A DNA stretch of 64,000 bases from assembly GCA_016178015.1 (NCBI GenBank), contig JACOUB010000034.1, forward strand, positions 1-64,000. Reading direction: 5' to 3'. The first letter of the stretch is position 1; the number at the start of each line of letters is the position of its first letter. The position numbers and the translations under genes are program-made. This document shows, piece after piece, positions 1 through 8,624 of the stretch. This stretch comes from Methylocystis sp. (GTDB lineage: Bacteria > Pseudomonadota > Alphaproteobacteria > Rhizobiales > Beijerinckiaceae). The notes beneath the pieces were generated by a model that saw only the letters and a list, made by a program, of their open reading frames with translations, did no database searches and was not told the DNA's origin.

Positions 1-570
1 CAAAGGCTCAATCCGGCGGCGCCCCGGCTGATCGCCGCCAAGGGCGAGGCCTGCGCCGGCGCGCTGCTTAATTGCGGTCTCTACGACGCCTCGGGAAAAA
101 CCCCGCAAATCGCCAAATGGCTCAACGCGGCGGCGGTCGAAGCGGCGCATCACCACGATCATGCGCACGTCAACGATCGCAACCGCCACGACGATCACAT
201 TCGCGCCTTTTGCATATCGAGCGATGCGCCGCTCGCCCCTTCGGCCTTCGACATGTTTCTCGACATCTTGCGCCAGGCGCATGGGCCGCGCCTGTTGCGC
301 GTCAAGGGGATCGTGGCGCTCGCCGACGATCTGGCGCGCCCGATCGTCATTCATGGGGTGCAGCATGTGTTTCATCCGCCGCACCGGCTGGGCGCTTGGC
401 CCGATGACGATCATCGCACGCGCATCGTGTTCGTCGTCAAGGATATGGACGAGGCATTCGCCGCACGGCTTTACGCCGCGCTCGCCGGGACGCCGGTTCT
501 TGACGCGCCGGACGCGGCGGCGCTCGCCGACAATCCGCTGGCGCCAAAGCGCGCGGGACTGCTGGGGTAA
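1..570 (+). CDS. CobW-family GTP-dependent metallochaperone, C-terminal part
   Basis: The open frame runs in from the left edge, so the N-terminal G-domain is outside the window; 189 residues are visible. They contain a His-rich stretch at about visible residues 47-62 (HHHDHAH, then RHDDH), then a typical CobW C-terminal domain around LRVKGIVALADD and IHGVQHVFHPPHRLG, ending at TAA 568-570. This tail occurs in G3E-family GTPases that insert or deliver metals such as cobalt or zinc, and the His-rich linker fits metal handling. The metal cannot be read from this fragment. A cobalamin role would suit the B12-dependent ethanolamine lyase at 38-40 kb, but that link is inference. Confidence 0.8.
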   Translation, partial: QRLNPAAPRLIAAKGEACAGALLNCGLYDASGKTPQIAKWLNAAAVEAAHHHDHAHVNDRNRHDDHIRAFCISSDAPLAPSAFDMFLDILRQAHGPRLLRVKGIVALADDLARPIVIHGVQHVFHPPHRLGAWPDDDHRTRIVFVVKDMDEAFAARLYAALAGTPVLDAPDAAALADNPLAPKRAGLLG

Positions 571-603
571 TCGGCGCGTTAAGGTATTGCTCACGATGTC
601 CAC

Positions 604-1530
604 ATGAAGCATGAGGAGCACGAATTCGGTCAGTCGCTTCCCTCTCCCGCTTGCGGGAGAGGGTGGCTCGACGAAGTCGAGCCGGGTGAGGGCCCTCATC
701 CGACCCTCGCTGACGCGAGGGCCACCTTCTCCCTCAAGCGGGAGAAGGACTCGCGCCCAGCCGCGCTTCGCCGCGGCCTTGTTTGCGCAACGCAATACGC
801 GCGCCGGGCGGGGTCGTTGGCGCTCGATCTCGTCTTTCCGCCTGCTTGTCTCCTCTGTCGCCGGGCGGTGGCCGGCCATGGCGCGCTGTGCGCCGCCTGC
901 TGGGGCGACATCGCCTTCATCGAACGCCCGTTTTGCGAGCGCTTGGGCACGCCCTTCGATCGCGATTTGGGCGGCGCCGGCCTGATTTCTCTCGAGGCTT
1001 CCGCCGACCCGCCCGTCTTCGGCAGGGCCCGCGCCGTCGCCCGCTATGACGGCGACAAGGCGCGCGGCCTGGCGCGGCGGCTCAAATACTACGATCGGCT
1101 GGAGCTTGCCGAACCGCTCGGCCGCTGGATGGCGCGCGCCGGCGCCGATCTCCTCTCTTCGGCCGATGTTCTGGTGCCCGTGCCTCTGCATCGGCTGCGT
1201 CTCTTTGCGCGGCGTTTCAACCAGTCGGCGGCGCTGGCCAGGGTTGTCGCGCGCGAGAGCGCCGTGCCGGTCGAAGCTCTGGCGTTGGAGCGCGTCAAGC
1301 CGACGCCGCCGCAGGTCGGCCTGACGCGGGCCCAACGCGCCGCCAATATGCAGGGCGCCTTCCGCGTTCGCGAGGACATGGCCATCACGATCGCGGGCAA
1401 GAACATCGTGCTCGTCGACGACGTTCTGACCTCGGGCGCAACCGTCAACGCGGCCGCGCGCACGCTGTTGCGGGCGGGAGCGGCGCGCGTGGACGTTTTG
1501 GTCTTTGCACGAGTCGTGACAGGGGCATGA
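604..1530 (+). CDS. comF: ComF family phosphoribosyltransferase-like protein
   Basis: ComF proteins take part in DNA uptake or processing in transformable bacteria and are widespread with unclear roles elsewhere. A Cys4 zinc-finger-like segment (CLLC then CAAC) lies in the first third of the conserved part. A type I phosphoribosyltransferase fold follows, with the PRPP-loop motif VLVDDVLTSGATVNAA near the C-terminus. The only ATG (604) makes a 308-residue protein whose first 60 or so residues are translated REP-A repeat (640-750). The family is usually near 240 residues, which favours a start after the repeat; a TTG at 817 is one in-frame option. The glutaredoxin gene follows closely. Confidence 0.8.
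   Translation: MKHEEHEFGQSLPSPACGRGWLDEVEPGEGPHPTLADARATFSLKREKDSRPAALRRGLVCATQYARRAGSLALDLVFPPACLLCRRAVAGHGALCAACWGDIAFIERPFCERLGTPFDRDLGGAGLISLEASADPPVFGRARAVARYDGDKARGLARRLKYYDRLELAEPLGRWMARAGADLLSSADVLVPVPLHRLRLFARRFNQSAALARVVARESAVPVEALALERVKPTPPQVGLTRAQRAANMQGAFRVREDMAITIAGKNIVLVDDVLTSGATVNAAARTLLRAGAARVDVLVFARVVTGA
640..750. repeat. REP-A palindromic repeat inside the comF reading frame
   Basis: Arms CCTCTCCCGC/GCGGGAGAGG (641-663) and TTCTCCCTCAAGCGGGAGAA (728-747) flank inner palindromes around GTCGAGCC and CCCTCGCTGACGCGAGGG. The same design recurs near 3369, 11413, 24845, 27124, 40700, 57867 and 61226. This copy is open in the comF frame. Confidence 0.85.
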
Positions 1531-1565
1531 GAACCGATATAAAGACAGTGGCGCACGGAGCCGCC

Positions 1566-1838
1566 ATGCCGCATATCGTCATTTACACCACCTCGACCTG
1601 TCCCTATTGCATCGCCGCAAAGCGGCTGTTGCGGCGAAAGAACGTCGCCTTCGAGGAAATCCAGGTCGAGGGCGACCGGGCGGCGTTCGCCAAGATGACC
1701 GAGCTTGCCGGCGGACAACGCACCGTTCCGCAAATCTTCATCGACGGCCTGCATGTCGGCGGCTGCGACGAGCTCCATGGCCTCGAGCGCGACGGGCGGC
1801 TCGACCCGCTGCTCACCGCAGCCGAGGCGCGCGCGTGA
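1566..1838 (+). CDS. grxC: Glutaredoxin 3 (GrxC)
   Basis: A 90-residue thioredoxin-fold protein that uses glutathione to reduce disulfides and mixed disulfides in the cytoplasm. It has the dithiol active site CPYC at residues 12-15, the cis-proline motif TVPQIF and the glutathione-binding GGCDEL segment, all standard for class I glutaredoxins. The start was placed at ATG 1566, where the protein begins MPHIVIYTTSTCPYC and GGAG lies just upstream; an upstream in-frame start would overlap comF. The TGA stop overlaps the GTG of the next gene, so translation is probably coupled. Confidence 0.92.
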   Translation: MPHIVIYTTSTCPYCIAAKRLLRRKNVAFEEIQVEGDRAAFAKMTELAGGQRTVPQIFIDGLHVGGCDELHGLERDGRLDPLLTAAEARA

Positions 1839-2293
1839 TTCGCTATGCGCTGGTTTGCGCCGAGGGCCACGACTTCGACGGCTGGTTCAAGGACAGCGCC
1901 GCTTATGAGGCGCAGGCCGCGCGGGGCCTGGTCGCCTGTCCGTTGTGCCGTTCGGCGCAAGTGTCCAAGGCGGTGATGGCCCCCAACGTCGCGCGCACCG
2001 ATCGCGCCCGGCAAGAGGCGATGGCAGCGCCAACGCCGGCGCCGCCGGCCTCCGTTCGTGAGGACCTCGACGAGCGTCGCGCTCGCGCCATGATGCGCGA
2101 ATTGCGCGAGACGATCGTTGCCTCGACGGAGGACGTCGGCGGCAAATTCCCCGACGAGGCGCGCCGCATTCAAGATGGCGAAGCCGAGCCGCGCCCCATT
2201 CGCGGGCGGGCGAGCTTCGCGGAAGCCCGGGCATTGCTGGAAGAGGGCATCGAAATCTTGCCGCTCCCGGCCCTTCCCAGCGACGGCAACTGA
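1835..2293 (+). CDS. DUF1178 family protein
   Basis: 152 residues, matching the DUF1178 family common in alphaproteobacteria. The N-terminus IRYALVCAEGHDFDGWF and a CPLC pair near residue 36 suggest a small zinc-ribbon-like site; the C-terminal half is charged and helical, ending EIEILP-like. No enzymatic function is established for the family. It starts at GTG 1835, overlapping the grxC stop (GTGA), so it is read as part of a grxC operon. Confidence 0.82.
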   Translation: MIRYALVCAEGHDFDGWFKDSAAYEAQAARGLVACPLCRSAQVSKAVMAPNVARTDRARQEAMAAPTPAPPASVREDLDERRARAMMRELRETIVASTEDVGGKFPDEARRIQDGEAEPRPIRGRASFAEARALLEEGIEILPLPALPSDGN

Positions 2294-2330
2294 GGCGCAA
2301 TTCCCTTGTGAGACCGACGCGGGAAACATT

Positions 2331-2481
2331 GGCCCGTCATGCCCGCGCCAAGCCGTCGAAGACGGCGTCGCTTCGCTCGCCTATGTTGCGTGCATCCGTG
2401 CCTCTTTTTTTCTCTTGTTAAATCAAACACATGGATGGCCTGGTCAATCTCCGGATCAAGTCCGGGGACGGCCATGACGCG
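2331..2481. repeat. REP-B element, degenerate copy
   Basis: The left arm CCCGTCATGCCCGCGCCAAG (2334-2353) and the right end GGGGACGGCCATGACGCG (2464-2481) match the ends of the REP-B family, with an inner GCCGTCGAAGACGGC hairpin. The centre differs from the other copies. It lies between the DUF1178 gene and the TacAT module; no gene is seen in 2294-2541. Confidence 0.65.
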
Positions 2482-2541
2482 CTGGCGCGTAATGACAAAT
2501 ACGTTACGATCTGCTAACTTTTTGAGAAAGAGGGGTTTCCC

Positions 2542-2826
2542 ATGCCGACCAAAACAGTCCGCGCCGCGAAACGTGCAACGCTCAACGTTCGCATCAAGCC
2601 GCAAGATCGCAATCTCATTGACCAGGCCGCGCGCCTTCTTGGCAAGAGCCGCACGGATTTCCTGCTCGAAGCCGGACGGCGCGCCGCCGAAGACGCCTTG
2701 CTCGACCGCACGCTCTTCAAGGCGAGTCCCAAGGCCTACGCGGAATTCGTCGCGCGGCTCGATGCGCCGCCTGCGCCGAATGAGAGGCTGCGTCGCACCA
2801 TGACGATGCCGGCGCCGTGGGAATGA
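2542..2826 (+). CDS. tacA: DUF1778 (TacA-like) antitoxin
   Basis: A 94-residue protein with an N-terminal ribbon-helix-helix segment (LNVRIKPQDRNLIDQAA) followed by SRTDFLLEAGRRAAEDAL and an extended C-terminal tail that in this family wraps the toxin. DUF1778 proteins bind their own promoter and neutralise GNAT toxins. GAGAAAGAGG lies upstream of the ATG. Its TGA is followed directly by the ATG of the GNAT partner, the usual antitoxin-first order. The pair is bounded by REP-B and REP-A repeats. Confidence 0.88.
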   Translation: MPTKTVRAAKRATLNVRIKPQDRNLIDQAARLLGKSRTDFLLEAGRRAAEDALLDRTLFKASPKAYAEFVARLDAPPAPNERLRRTMTMPAPWE

Positions 2827-3327
2827 ATGACGCTCACGTCGCCACAACCGATCGACGAACGCTGCCACATTGGCGCTTTCGACTCCGGCGTCCCTGCGCT
2901 TGACGACTGGCTGAAACGCCGCGCCCGCGCGAACGAAGCGAGCGGCGCCTCGCGCACCTATGTCGTCTGTGACGAGCAACGCGTCGTCGGCTATTACGCA
3001 CTCGCCGCCGGCGCGGTCGCTATCGAAACCGCTTCCGGTCGTCTTCGCCGCAACATGCCCGACCCCGTGCCGGTCGCCGTGCTGGGGCGGCTCGCGGTCG
3101 AACGAAGCTTCCAACAGCGTGGTCTCGGACGCGCCTTGATCCGCGACGCCGCAACGCGTGTCGTTCGCGCCGCCGACGTGATCGGCATTCGGGGCGTTCT
3201 CGTTCACGCATTTGCGCCGGAAGCCGAGGCGTTCTACCGTGCGCTCGGCTTCGAGGCGTCGCCGCTCGAACCGATGACGCTCATGGCGACGCTGGCGGAT
3301 GTTCGAGCCGCGACCAAAATTGCGTAA
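2827..3327 (+). CDS. tacT: GNAT toxin of a TacA/TacT-type module
   Basis: A 166-residue GNAT acetyltransferase. Family members acetylate the amino group of charged aminoacyl-tRNAs and so block translation. Visible signatures are FDSGVPALDDWLKRRA and RTYVVCDEQRVVGYYALA, the acetyl-CoA loop RSFQQRGLGRALIRDA (Q/RxxGxG/A type) and the C-terminal EAEAFYRALGF. Its ATG abuts the antitoxin stop. The length and motifs are complete, so the toxin is probably active; its tRNA target cannot be predicted here. Confidence 0.88.
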   Translation: MTLTSPQPIDERCHIGAFDSGVPALDDWLKRRARANEASGASRTYVVCDEQRVVGYYALAAGAVAIETASGRLRRNMPDPVPVAVLGRLAVERSFQQRGLGRALIRDAATRVVRAADVIGIRGVLVHAFAPEAEAFYRALGFEASPLEPMTLMATLADVRAATKIA

Positions 3328-3368
3328 CGCCCAATATGGAACGCGCAACGCGCGGGTTCGGCGCGCGC

Positions 3369-3555
3369 GTCCCTTCTCCCACGGAGTGGGAGAAGGTGGC
3401 CCTCGCGTCAGCGAGGGTCGGATGAGGGTCCTTGCGGCTTGGTTGAATCTTGCTGAGGAGCCCCGCCGCCTCGCCTGTATGTCCGCTGGAGCGGCGTGAG
3501 CCCTCATCCGACCCCGCTACGCGGGGCCACCTTCTCCCGTTTCACGGGAGAAGGG
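3369..3555. repeat. REP-A element, paired arms
   Basis: The first arm TTCTCCCACGGAGTGGGAGAA (3372-3391) is followed by CCCTCGCGTCAGCGAGGG. After about 60 non-repeat bases comes CCCCGCTACGCGGGG (3512-3526) and TTCTCCCGTTTCACGGGAGA (3532-3551). It lies between convergent tacT and hemB, ending 16 bases beyond the hemB stop. Confidence 0.8.
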
Positions 3556-3570
3556 TTTGCGCCCAACCGC

Positions 3571-4719
<1,149 letters not shown>

Positions 4720-4790
4720 CTAACACGCCGGATGTGATCTTGAAAGAGCGGCGCGTCTCACTTAAGCAGGATCGCGTCAACCGAAACACG

Positions 4791-4817
4791 TTCGGACCGC
4801 GAGCCTTCGAGCTCGCA
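4791..4817. repeat. Single diverged arm of REP-C
   Basis: This segment resembles one arm of the perfect 25-bp inverted repeats at 8195-8253 and 24695-24754, with about three mismatches; no second arm is seen nearby. It lies upstream of the secreted-protein gene at 4911, in the 284-bp gap from hemB. Confidence 0.55.
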
Positions 4818-4910
4818 ACCTTCGTCGAGACTTTGGGCTCGCCATCCAAGTTGCCCGCAACGCGCCACTGCTCAGACCATAGCCTACCAAAGTTCGGAAG
4901 CGGTTCCGCG

Positions 4911-5384
4911 ATGAGACTATGCTCGACGAGGCTGCTGGCCGGCGCGGCGAACGGACGTTCCTTCTTCGTATGCGTCCTCGTTGTCGCTGCGACGAGCCTC
5001 GTCTGCCTCAACGTCGGCGCGGCCCCCGTGGCGCCGACAGGCGACGACAAAGCCGCCGGCGCATCACACGTCGCGCCGGCGCGCGCCCCACGGGCCAGCG
5101 CGCCTCCTCGTCCCACAGCAGCCCCAACGACTCCAGTGACGCCGCGCCGAACCCAGCCGCCAAGGCCGAAAGAAACAGCGCCGGAGCCCGCCGCTCCCGC
5201 GCCGCCGCCCGCTGCTCCCTTGACGCCGCTGCCTCTTGACACATCGGTTCCTCCGCCGACGCTGCCGAAGGCCTCGCGCGAACGCATGCGCGCATGCGCG
5301 CTCGAATGGCGGAAACTGAAGATGGAAGAAGGAACCGGCGGGGCTCTGTGGCGGGACTTCGCCACCAAATGCCTCACGCGCTAG
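4911..5384 (+). CDS. Pro-rich secreted hypothetical protein with Cys-Trp C-terminal motif
   Basis: 157 residues. The N-terminus MRLCSTRLLAGAANGRSFF followed by a hydrophobic VCVLVVAATSLVCLNVGA segment is a signal peptide or anchor. A Pro/Ala/Thr-rich spacer of about 80 residues follows. The C-terminal 35 residues (RMRACALEWRKLKMEEG, then GGALWRDFATKCL) resemble the short C...W...G...W..F...C motif of small secreted Rhizobiales proteins. The function is unknown; the Pro-rich stretch may span the periplasm or cell wall. The ATG at 4911 was chosen because upstream in-frame codons overlap the hemB promoter and do not look coding. Confidence 0.6.
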   Translation: MRLCSTRLLAGAANGRSFFVCVLVVAATSLVCLNVGAAPVAPTGDDKAAGASHVAPARAPRASAPPRPTAAPTTPVTPRRTQPPRPKETAPEPAAPAPPPAAPLTPLPLDTSVPPPTLPKASRERMRACALEWRKLKMEEGTGGALWRDFATKCLTR

Positions 5385-5681
5385 ATCAAAGGTCCGCTCA
5401 ACGTTAAAACGCCAGTTCGGCGCGAAGACCCACTCGGTCAACAGCCCTGACGCCCAGCCTGGCGCCGGCCGCTGAGCGCCTTGAAAGTTACGAAAATTCA
5501 AAAATGTGGCTGGCTTGCCAAAGGTCGCCGCGCCGGCGGCGGGACGCAGCCATTGCTTTAATATCTCGCGTCACGGCGGCGCCGCTTCCCGGCGCCAGAG
5601 CGACGTTGGCGCCTGGAAGCGCGTTCACGATGCGAGAACAACAATCCGCGCATGGCGAACGCGCTCCGTTTCGAACTGCGT

Positions 5682-6008
5682 TCAGAACGTTTCGGAAGGT
5701 TCCGGAACGGCCGGCGGCGCCTTCGGCTTGCGCACGACTCGACGCTTGACGGCAGCCTTTCTGGCGCCGGCCTTCTTGGCGGCGCCGCGCTTTTTGGTCG
5801 CCTTGCGCGTCGTCTTTCGCGTCGTCTTTCGGGCGCTCTTCTTCGACGCGGTCTTACGAGTAGCCTTGCGAGCGACCTTGCGGGTAGCCTTGCGAGCGAC
5901 CTTGCGAGCGGTCTTCTTCGCGGCGGTCTTCCTCGACGCAGTCTTACGCGCACCCTTCTTCGCCGCCGCTTTCTTCGCTGGCCGACGCTTCGTCATTGCT
6001 TTCGCCAT
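5682..6008 (-). CDS. Histone H1-like Lys/Arg/Ala-rich basic protein
   Basis: A 108-residue protein of very low complexity. After MAKAMTKRRPAKKAAAKKG come repeated K/R-A/T-K/R units (KKTARKVARKATRK, KKSARKTTRKTT) and a short neutral tail with PKAPPAVPEPSE. Such tails resemble eukaryotic H1 C-termini and bacterial AlgP/Hc1-like proteins that bind and compact DNA. The start was set at the ATG that follows AAGGGGACTTAAG, a strong ribosome site; the longer reading frame upstream is not coding-like. The repetitive DNA is prone to slippage, so the repeat number may vary between strains. Confidence 0.75.
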   Translation of the reverse strand: MAKAMTKRRPAKKAAAKKGARKTASRKTAAKKTARKVARKATRKVARKATRKTASKKSARKTTRKTTRKATKKRGAAKKAGARKAAVKRRVVRKPKAPPAVPEPSETF

Positions 6009-6209
6009 CTTAAGTCCCCTTGATCCAAATTGCCGGAATGTCTCTTGACCGACAACAGGCAAAAAATAGAGTAACGTGGTTAACCAGTCGTTCAAGTGGC
6101 GCCTATTCGAATTGTTCGTTCGCACATCTTCTCAGGCGCTTCGAACACGCGCGATCGACATGGGAGAGGGGCGGCGCCATCCATGTCAAAATGACTTTTG
6201 GCGCCCTCT

Positions 6210-6548
6210 TCAAAGATCACGCGCGAACGACCTATCGAGCATCGTCGCAACAATGGCGAGAACAATTGTCACGGCCGAAGAGAGCATGCCGCAGATGCTG
6301 ACGGCGCCCCTGCGGCGGCTCCACGCGATGAGTTCAATCCATTGTTTTTCATCGACGTTCAAGTATTCGCCCACGTCATGCGGACAAGCTCGGAACGCAT
6401 TCGCCGGGCCGCTGCGCGCCTGCGCTTTGCGACCTCGTTGGAGATGATCGCGAAGACGAAAATTCGACATCGTGACGACTTTCGCGGCGACGTCCTCGAC
6501 GCGCTCCGGCGGCGCATCCCGAGCGCCGCCAGAGCATCTGTCACGCAT
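6210..6548 (-). CDS. Possible small protein with one C-terminal membrane segment (uncertain)
   Basis: A frame of 112 codons in the gap between gatB and the histone-like gene. Its last 60 codons favour G/C at the third position and give a sensible sequence, DVGEYLNVDEKQWIELIAW, then a hydrophobic segment ISCGMLSS-like through VTIVLAIVATML. The first part looks less convincing and no clear ribosome site precedes the ATG at 6548. I do not recognise a family. It could be a real tail-anchored protein or chance; the rest of 6009-6673 shows nothing else coding. Confidence 0.3.
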   Translation of the reverse strand: MRDRCSGGARDAPPERVEDVAAKVVTMSNFRLRDHLQRGRKAQARSGPANAFRACPHDVGEYLNVDEKQWIELIAWSRRRGAVSICGMLSSAVTIVLAIVATMLDRSFARDL

Positions 6549-6550
6549 TA

Positions 6551-6589
6551 AAAAAAAATTGTGCGAAGCTCTCTTCCGACGCTCGGAAG
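6551..6589 (-). terminator. Possible gatB terminator
   Basis: Reading leftward from gatB, CTTCCGA/TCGGAAG (6573-6589) forms a stem, or GGAAGAGAGCTTC an alternative one, followed after some bases by a run of T (complement of the A run at 6550-6558). The gap between stem and T run is longer than ideal. Confidence 0.35.
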
Positions 6590-6673
6590 CGCATGCGCGA
6601 GGGTGACGAAAATCAAAAATCGCGCGAATCACCTGGCCGGCGATTCGTTTTCCCAAGACAAATGCGCTGTCGA

Positions 6674-8146
6674 TCAGATGTCCAATCTGCTCTTGAGCAG
6701 TTGGTTGACGGCTTGCGGATTGGCCTTGCCGCCGGTGGCCTTCATGACCTGACCGACGAACCAGCCGAGCATAGAGGGCTTGGCCTTCGCTTGCGCGACC
6801 TTGTCGGGATTGGCCTCGATAATGGCGTCAACCGCCGCCTCGATCGCGCCCGTATCCGTCACCTGCTTCATCCCGCGCTCTTCCACGATGGCGCGCGGAT
6901 CGCCGCCTTCCGTCCAGACGATCTCGAATAAGTCCTTGGCGATCTTGCCGGAGATGACGCACTGGGCAATGAGATCGACGATGACGCCGAGCGCCTGCGC
7001 CGAGACAGGCGAGCGTTGGATGTCGCGCCCCTCCTTGTTGAGACGGCCGAACAACTCGTTGATGACCCAATTGGCCGCGAGCTTGGCGTCGCGTCCCTTC
7101 GCCGTCGCCTCGAAGTAATCGGCGCTGGCGCGCTCGGCGACGAGCACGCCGGCGTCGTAGGGCGACAACCCATAGTCCTTGATGAAACGCTGGCGCTTGG
7201 CGTCCGGCAATTCGGGCAGGCCGGCTTTGAGCGCGTCCACATAGGCTTGATCGAATTCGAGCGGCAGCAAATCGGGATCGGGGAAATAGCGGTAGTCGTG
7301 CGCCTCTTCTTTCGAGCGCATCGAGCGCGTCTCGCCCTTGCCGGGATCAAACAGGCGCGTCTGCTGATGGATGACGCCGCCGTCCTCCAGAACGCCAATC
7401 TGGCGGCGCGCCTCGGCCTCGATCGCCTGGCCGATGAAGCGGATGGAGTTGACGTTCTTGATTTCACACCGCGTTCCGAGCGGCTCGCCCGGCCGACGCA
7501 CCGAGACGTTCACGTCGGCGCGCAGCGACCCCTCCTCCATATTGCCGTCGCAAGAGCCGATGTAGCGCAAGATGGTGCGCAGCTTGGAGACATAGGCGCG
7601 CGCCTGGTCGGCAGAGCGCATGTCAGGCTTCGAGACGATCTCCATCAGCGCCACGCCGGAGCGGTTGAGATCTACATGGCTCTCGGCGTCTGAGAGATCG
7701 TGCAGCGACTTACCGGCGTCCTGCTCAAGATGCAGACGCTCGACGCCCACGACGATGCGCTCGGCGGGCGTCACGTCGACAATCACCTCGCCCTCGCCGA
7801 CGATCGGGTTCTTGTATTGGGAAATCTGATAGCCCTGCGGCAGGTCAGGATAGAAATAGTTCTTGCGGTCGAACACCGAGCGCAGATTGATCTTGGCCTC
7901 CAGCCCCAAGCCGGTGCGGATCGCCTGGCGCACGCATTCCTCGTTGATGACCGGCAACATGCCCGGCATGGCCGCGTCGACGAGCGAGACATGATCGTTG
8001 GGCTCGCCGCCGTACTCGGCGCTGGCGCCGGAAAACAACTTGGCCCTGGTCGTCACCTGGGCATGAATTTCCAAGCCGACGATGATTTCCCAATCGCCGG
8101 TCGCGCCCTTGATGAGCTTGGGCGACGCCGCCTGTGTCATGGTCAT
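6674..8146 (-). CDS. gatB: Asp-tRNA(Asn)/Glu-tRNA(Gln) amidotransferase subunit B
   Basis: GatB phosphorylates misacylated Glu-tRNA(Gln) or Asp-tRNA(Asn) and uses ammonia from GatA to make Gln- or Asn-tRNA. 490 residues, full length. The kinase domain is recognisable from [38 protein letters not shown] and [19 protein letters not shown]. The C-terminal YqeY-like tRNA-binding region ends [24 protein letters not shown]. It is separated from gatA and the chorismate mutase gene by a REP-C repeat, so it probably has its own promoter region, or the repeat sits inside the transcript. Confidence 0.97.
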   Translation of the reverse strand: MTMTQAASPKLIKGATGDWEIIVGLEIHAQVTTRAKLFSGASAEYGGEPNDHVSLVDAAMPGMLPVINEECVRQAIRTGLGLEAKINLRSVFDRKNYFYPDLPQGYQISQYKNPIVGEGEVIVDVTPAERIVVGVERLHLEQDAGKSLHDLSDAESHVDLNRSGVALMEIVSKPDMRSADQARAYVSKLRTILRYIGSCDGNMEEGSLRADVNVSVRRPGEPLGTRCEIKNVNSIRFIGQAIEAEARRQIGVLEDGGVIHQQTRLFDPGKGETRSMRSKEEAHDYRYFPDPDLLPLEFDQAYVDALKAGLPELPDAKRQRFIKDYGLSPYDAGVLVAERASADYFEATAKGRDAKLAANWVINELFGRLNKEGRDIQRSPVSAQALGVIVDLIAQCVISGKIAKDLFEIVWTEGGDPRAIVEERGMKQVTDTGAIEAAVDAIIEANPDKVAQAKAKPSMLGWFVGQVMKATGGKANPQAVNQLLKSRLDI

Positions 8147-8194
8147 GCGAGCCTCGATAGTAGATGCGCTTCCCCCTACTCGGGATCATGCACG

Positions 8195-8253
8195 TTGGAC
8201 CGCGAGCCTTCAGGCTCGCAAGCGTCGAGCGAGCCTGAAGGCTCGCGGTCCAA
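8195..8253. repeat. REP-C perfect 25-bp inverted repeat
   Basis: Arms 8195-8219 and 8229-8253 are exact reverse complements with a 9-base loop; the core is GCGAGCCTGAAGGCTCGC. The same arms, in the opposite arrangement, form the inverted repeat 24695-24754. It lies between gatB and the chorismate mutase gene. Confidence 0.92.
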
Positions 8254-8258
8254 ATAGC

Positions 8259-8624
8259 TCAGCCTCCATCACTTGCCTTGCCGTCGCCGGCGGCCGCGCG
8301 CTCCATCAGCCGCTCCTCATGCGCTATCGCCCATTCCATGATGGCCCTCCACAGCGCCTGCGCCAATTCGCCGGACAGTCCCTCGCGGCGCGACGCCTCG
8401 GCCACTCGCGCCAGCACCTCGTCGATGCGTTCGGGCACGCGCGCCGGAATGCGGAGCCCCGGCTTCACCGCCGCCGCGCGCTCGATCTGGCGCTGACGCT
8501 TGGCGAGCAGAGCGACGAGTTCGTCGTCGAGCATGTCGATCGCCGCGCGCACGCGGGCCAGTTCATCCAGCAGTTCCTGTTGCGGCGGATCGCGCCTCTT
8601 TCCAGCTTCGCCTCGCATGTTCAT
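8259..8624 (-). CDS. AroQ-type chorismate mutase
   Basis: An all-helical 121-residue protein that converts chorismate to prephenate. The N-terminal helix [26 protein letters not shown] contains the Arg and the D-x-x-L-V-x-L-L-x-K/R pattern of the AroQ class; later [21 protein letters not shown] and [17 protein letters not shown] complete the three-helix fold. The start ATG 8624 overlaps the gatA stop (ATGA), so it is translationally coupled to gatA. A second chorismate-mutase-domain gene is at 48034. The benefit of coupling to an amidotransferase operon is not obvious. Confidence 0.85.
   Translation of the reverse strand: MNMRGEAGKRRDPPQQELLDELARVRAAIDMLDDELVALLAKRQRQIERAAAVKPGLRIPARVPERIDEVLARVAEASRREGLSGELAQALWRAIMEWAIAHEERLMERAAAGDGKASDGG

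Noticed and set aside
2170-3507. A 445-codon frame on the minus strand over the TacAT module
   Set aside because: Antisense to two genes with strong motifs and spanning two repeats.
5558-5953. A 131-codon Arg-rich frame over the histone-like gene
   Set aside because: It is another frame of the same repetitive DNA; the Lys-rich frame has the ribosome site and biologically sensible composition.
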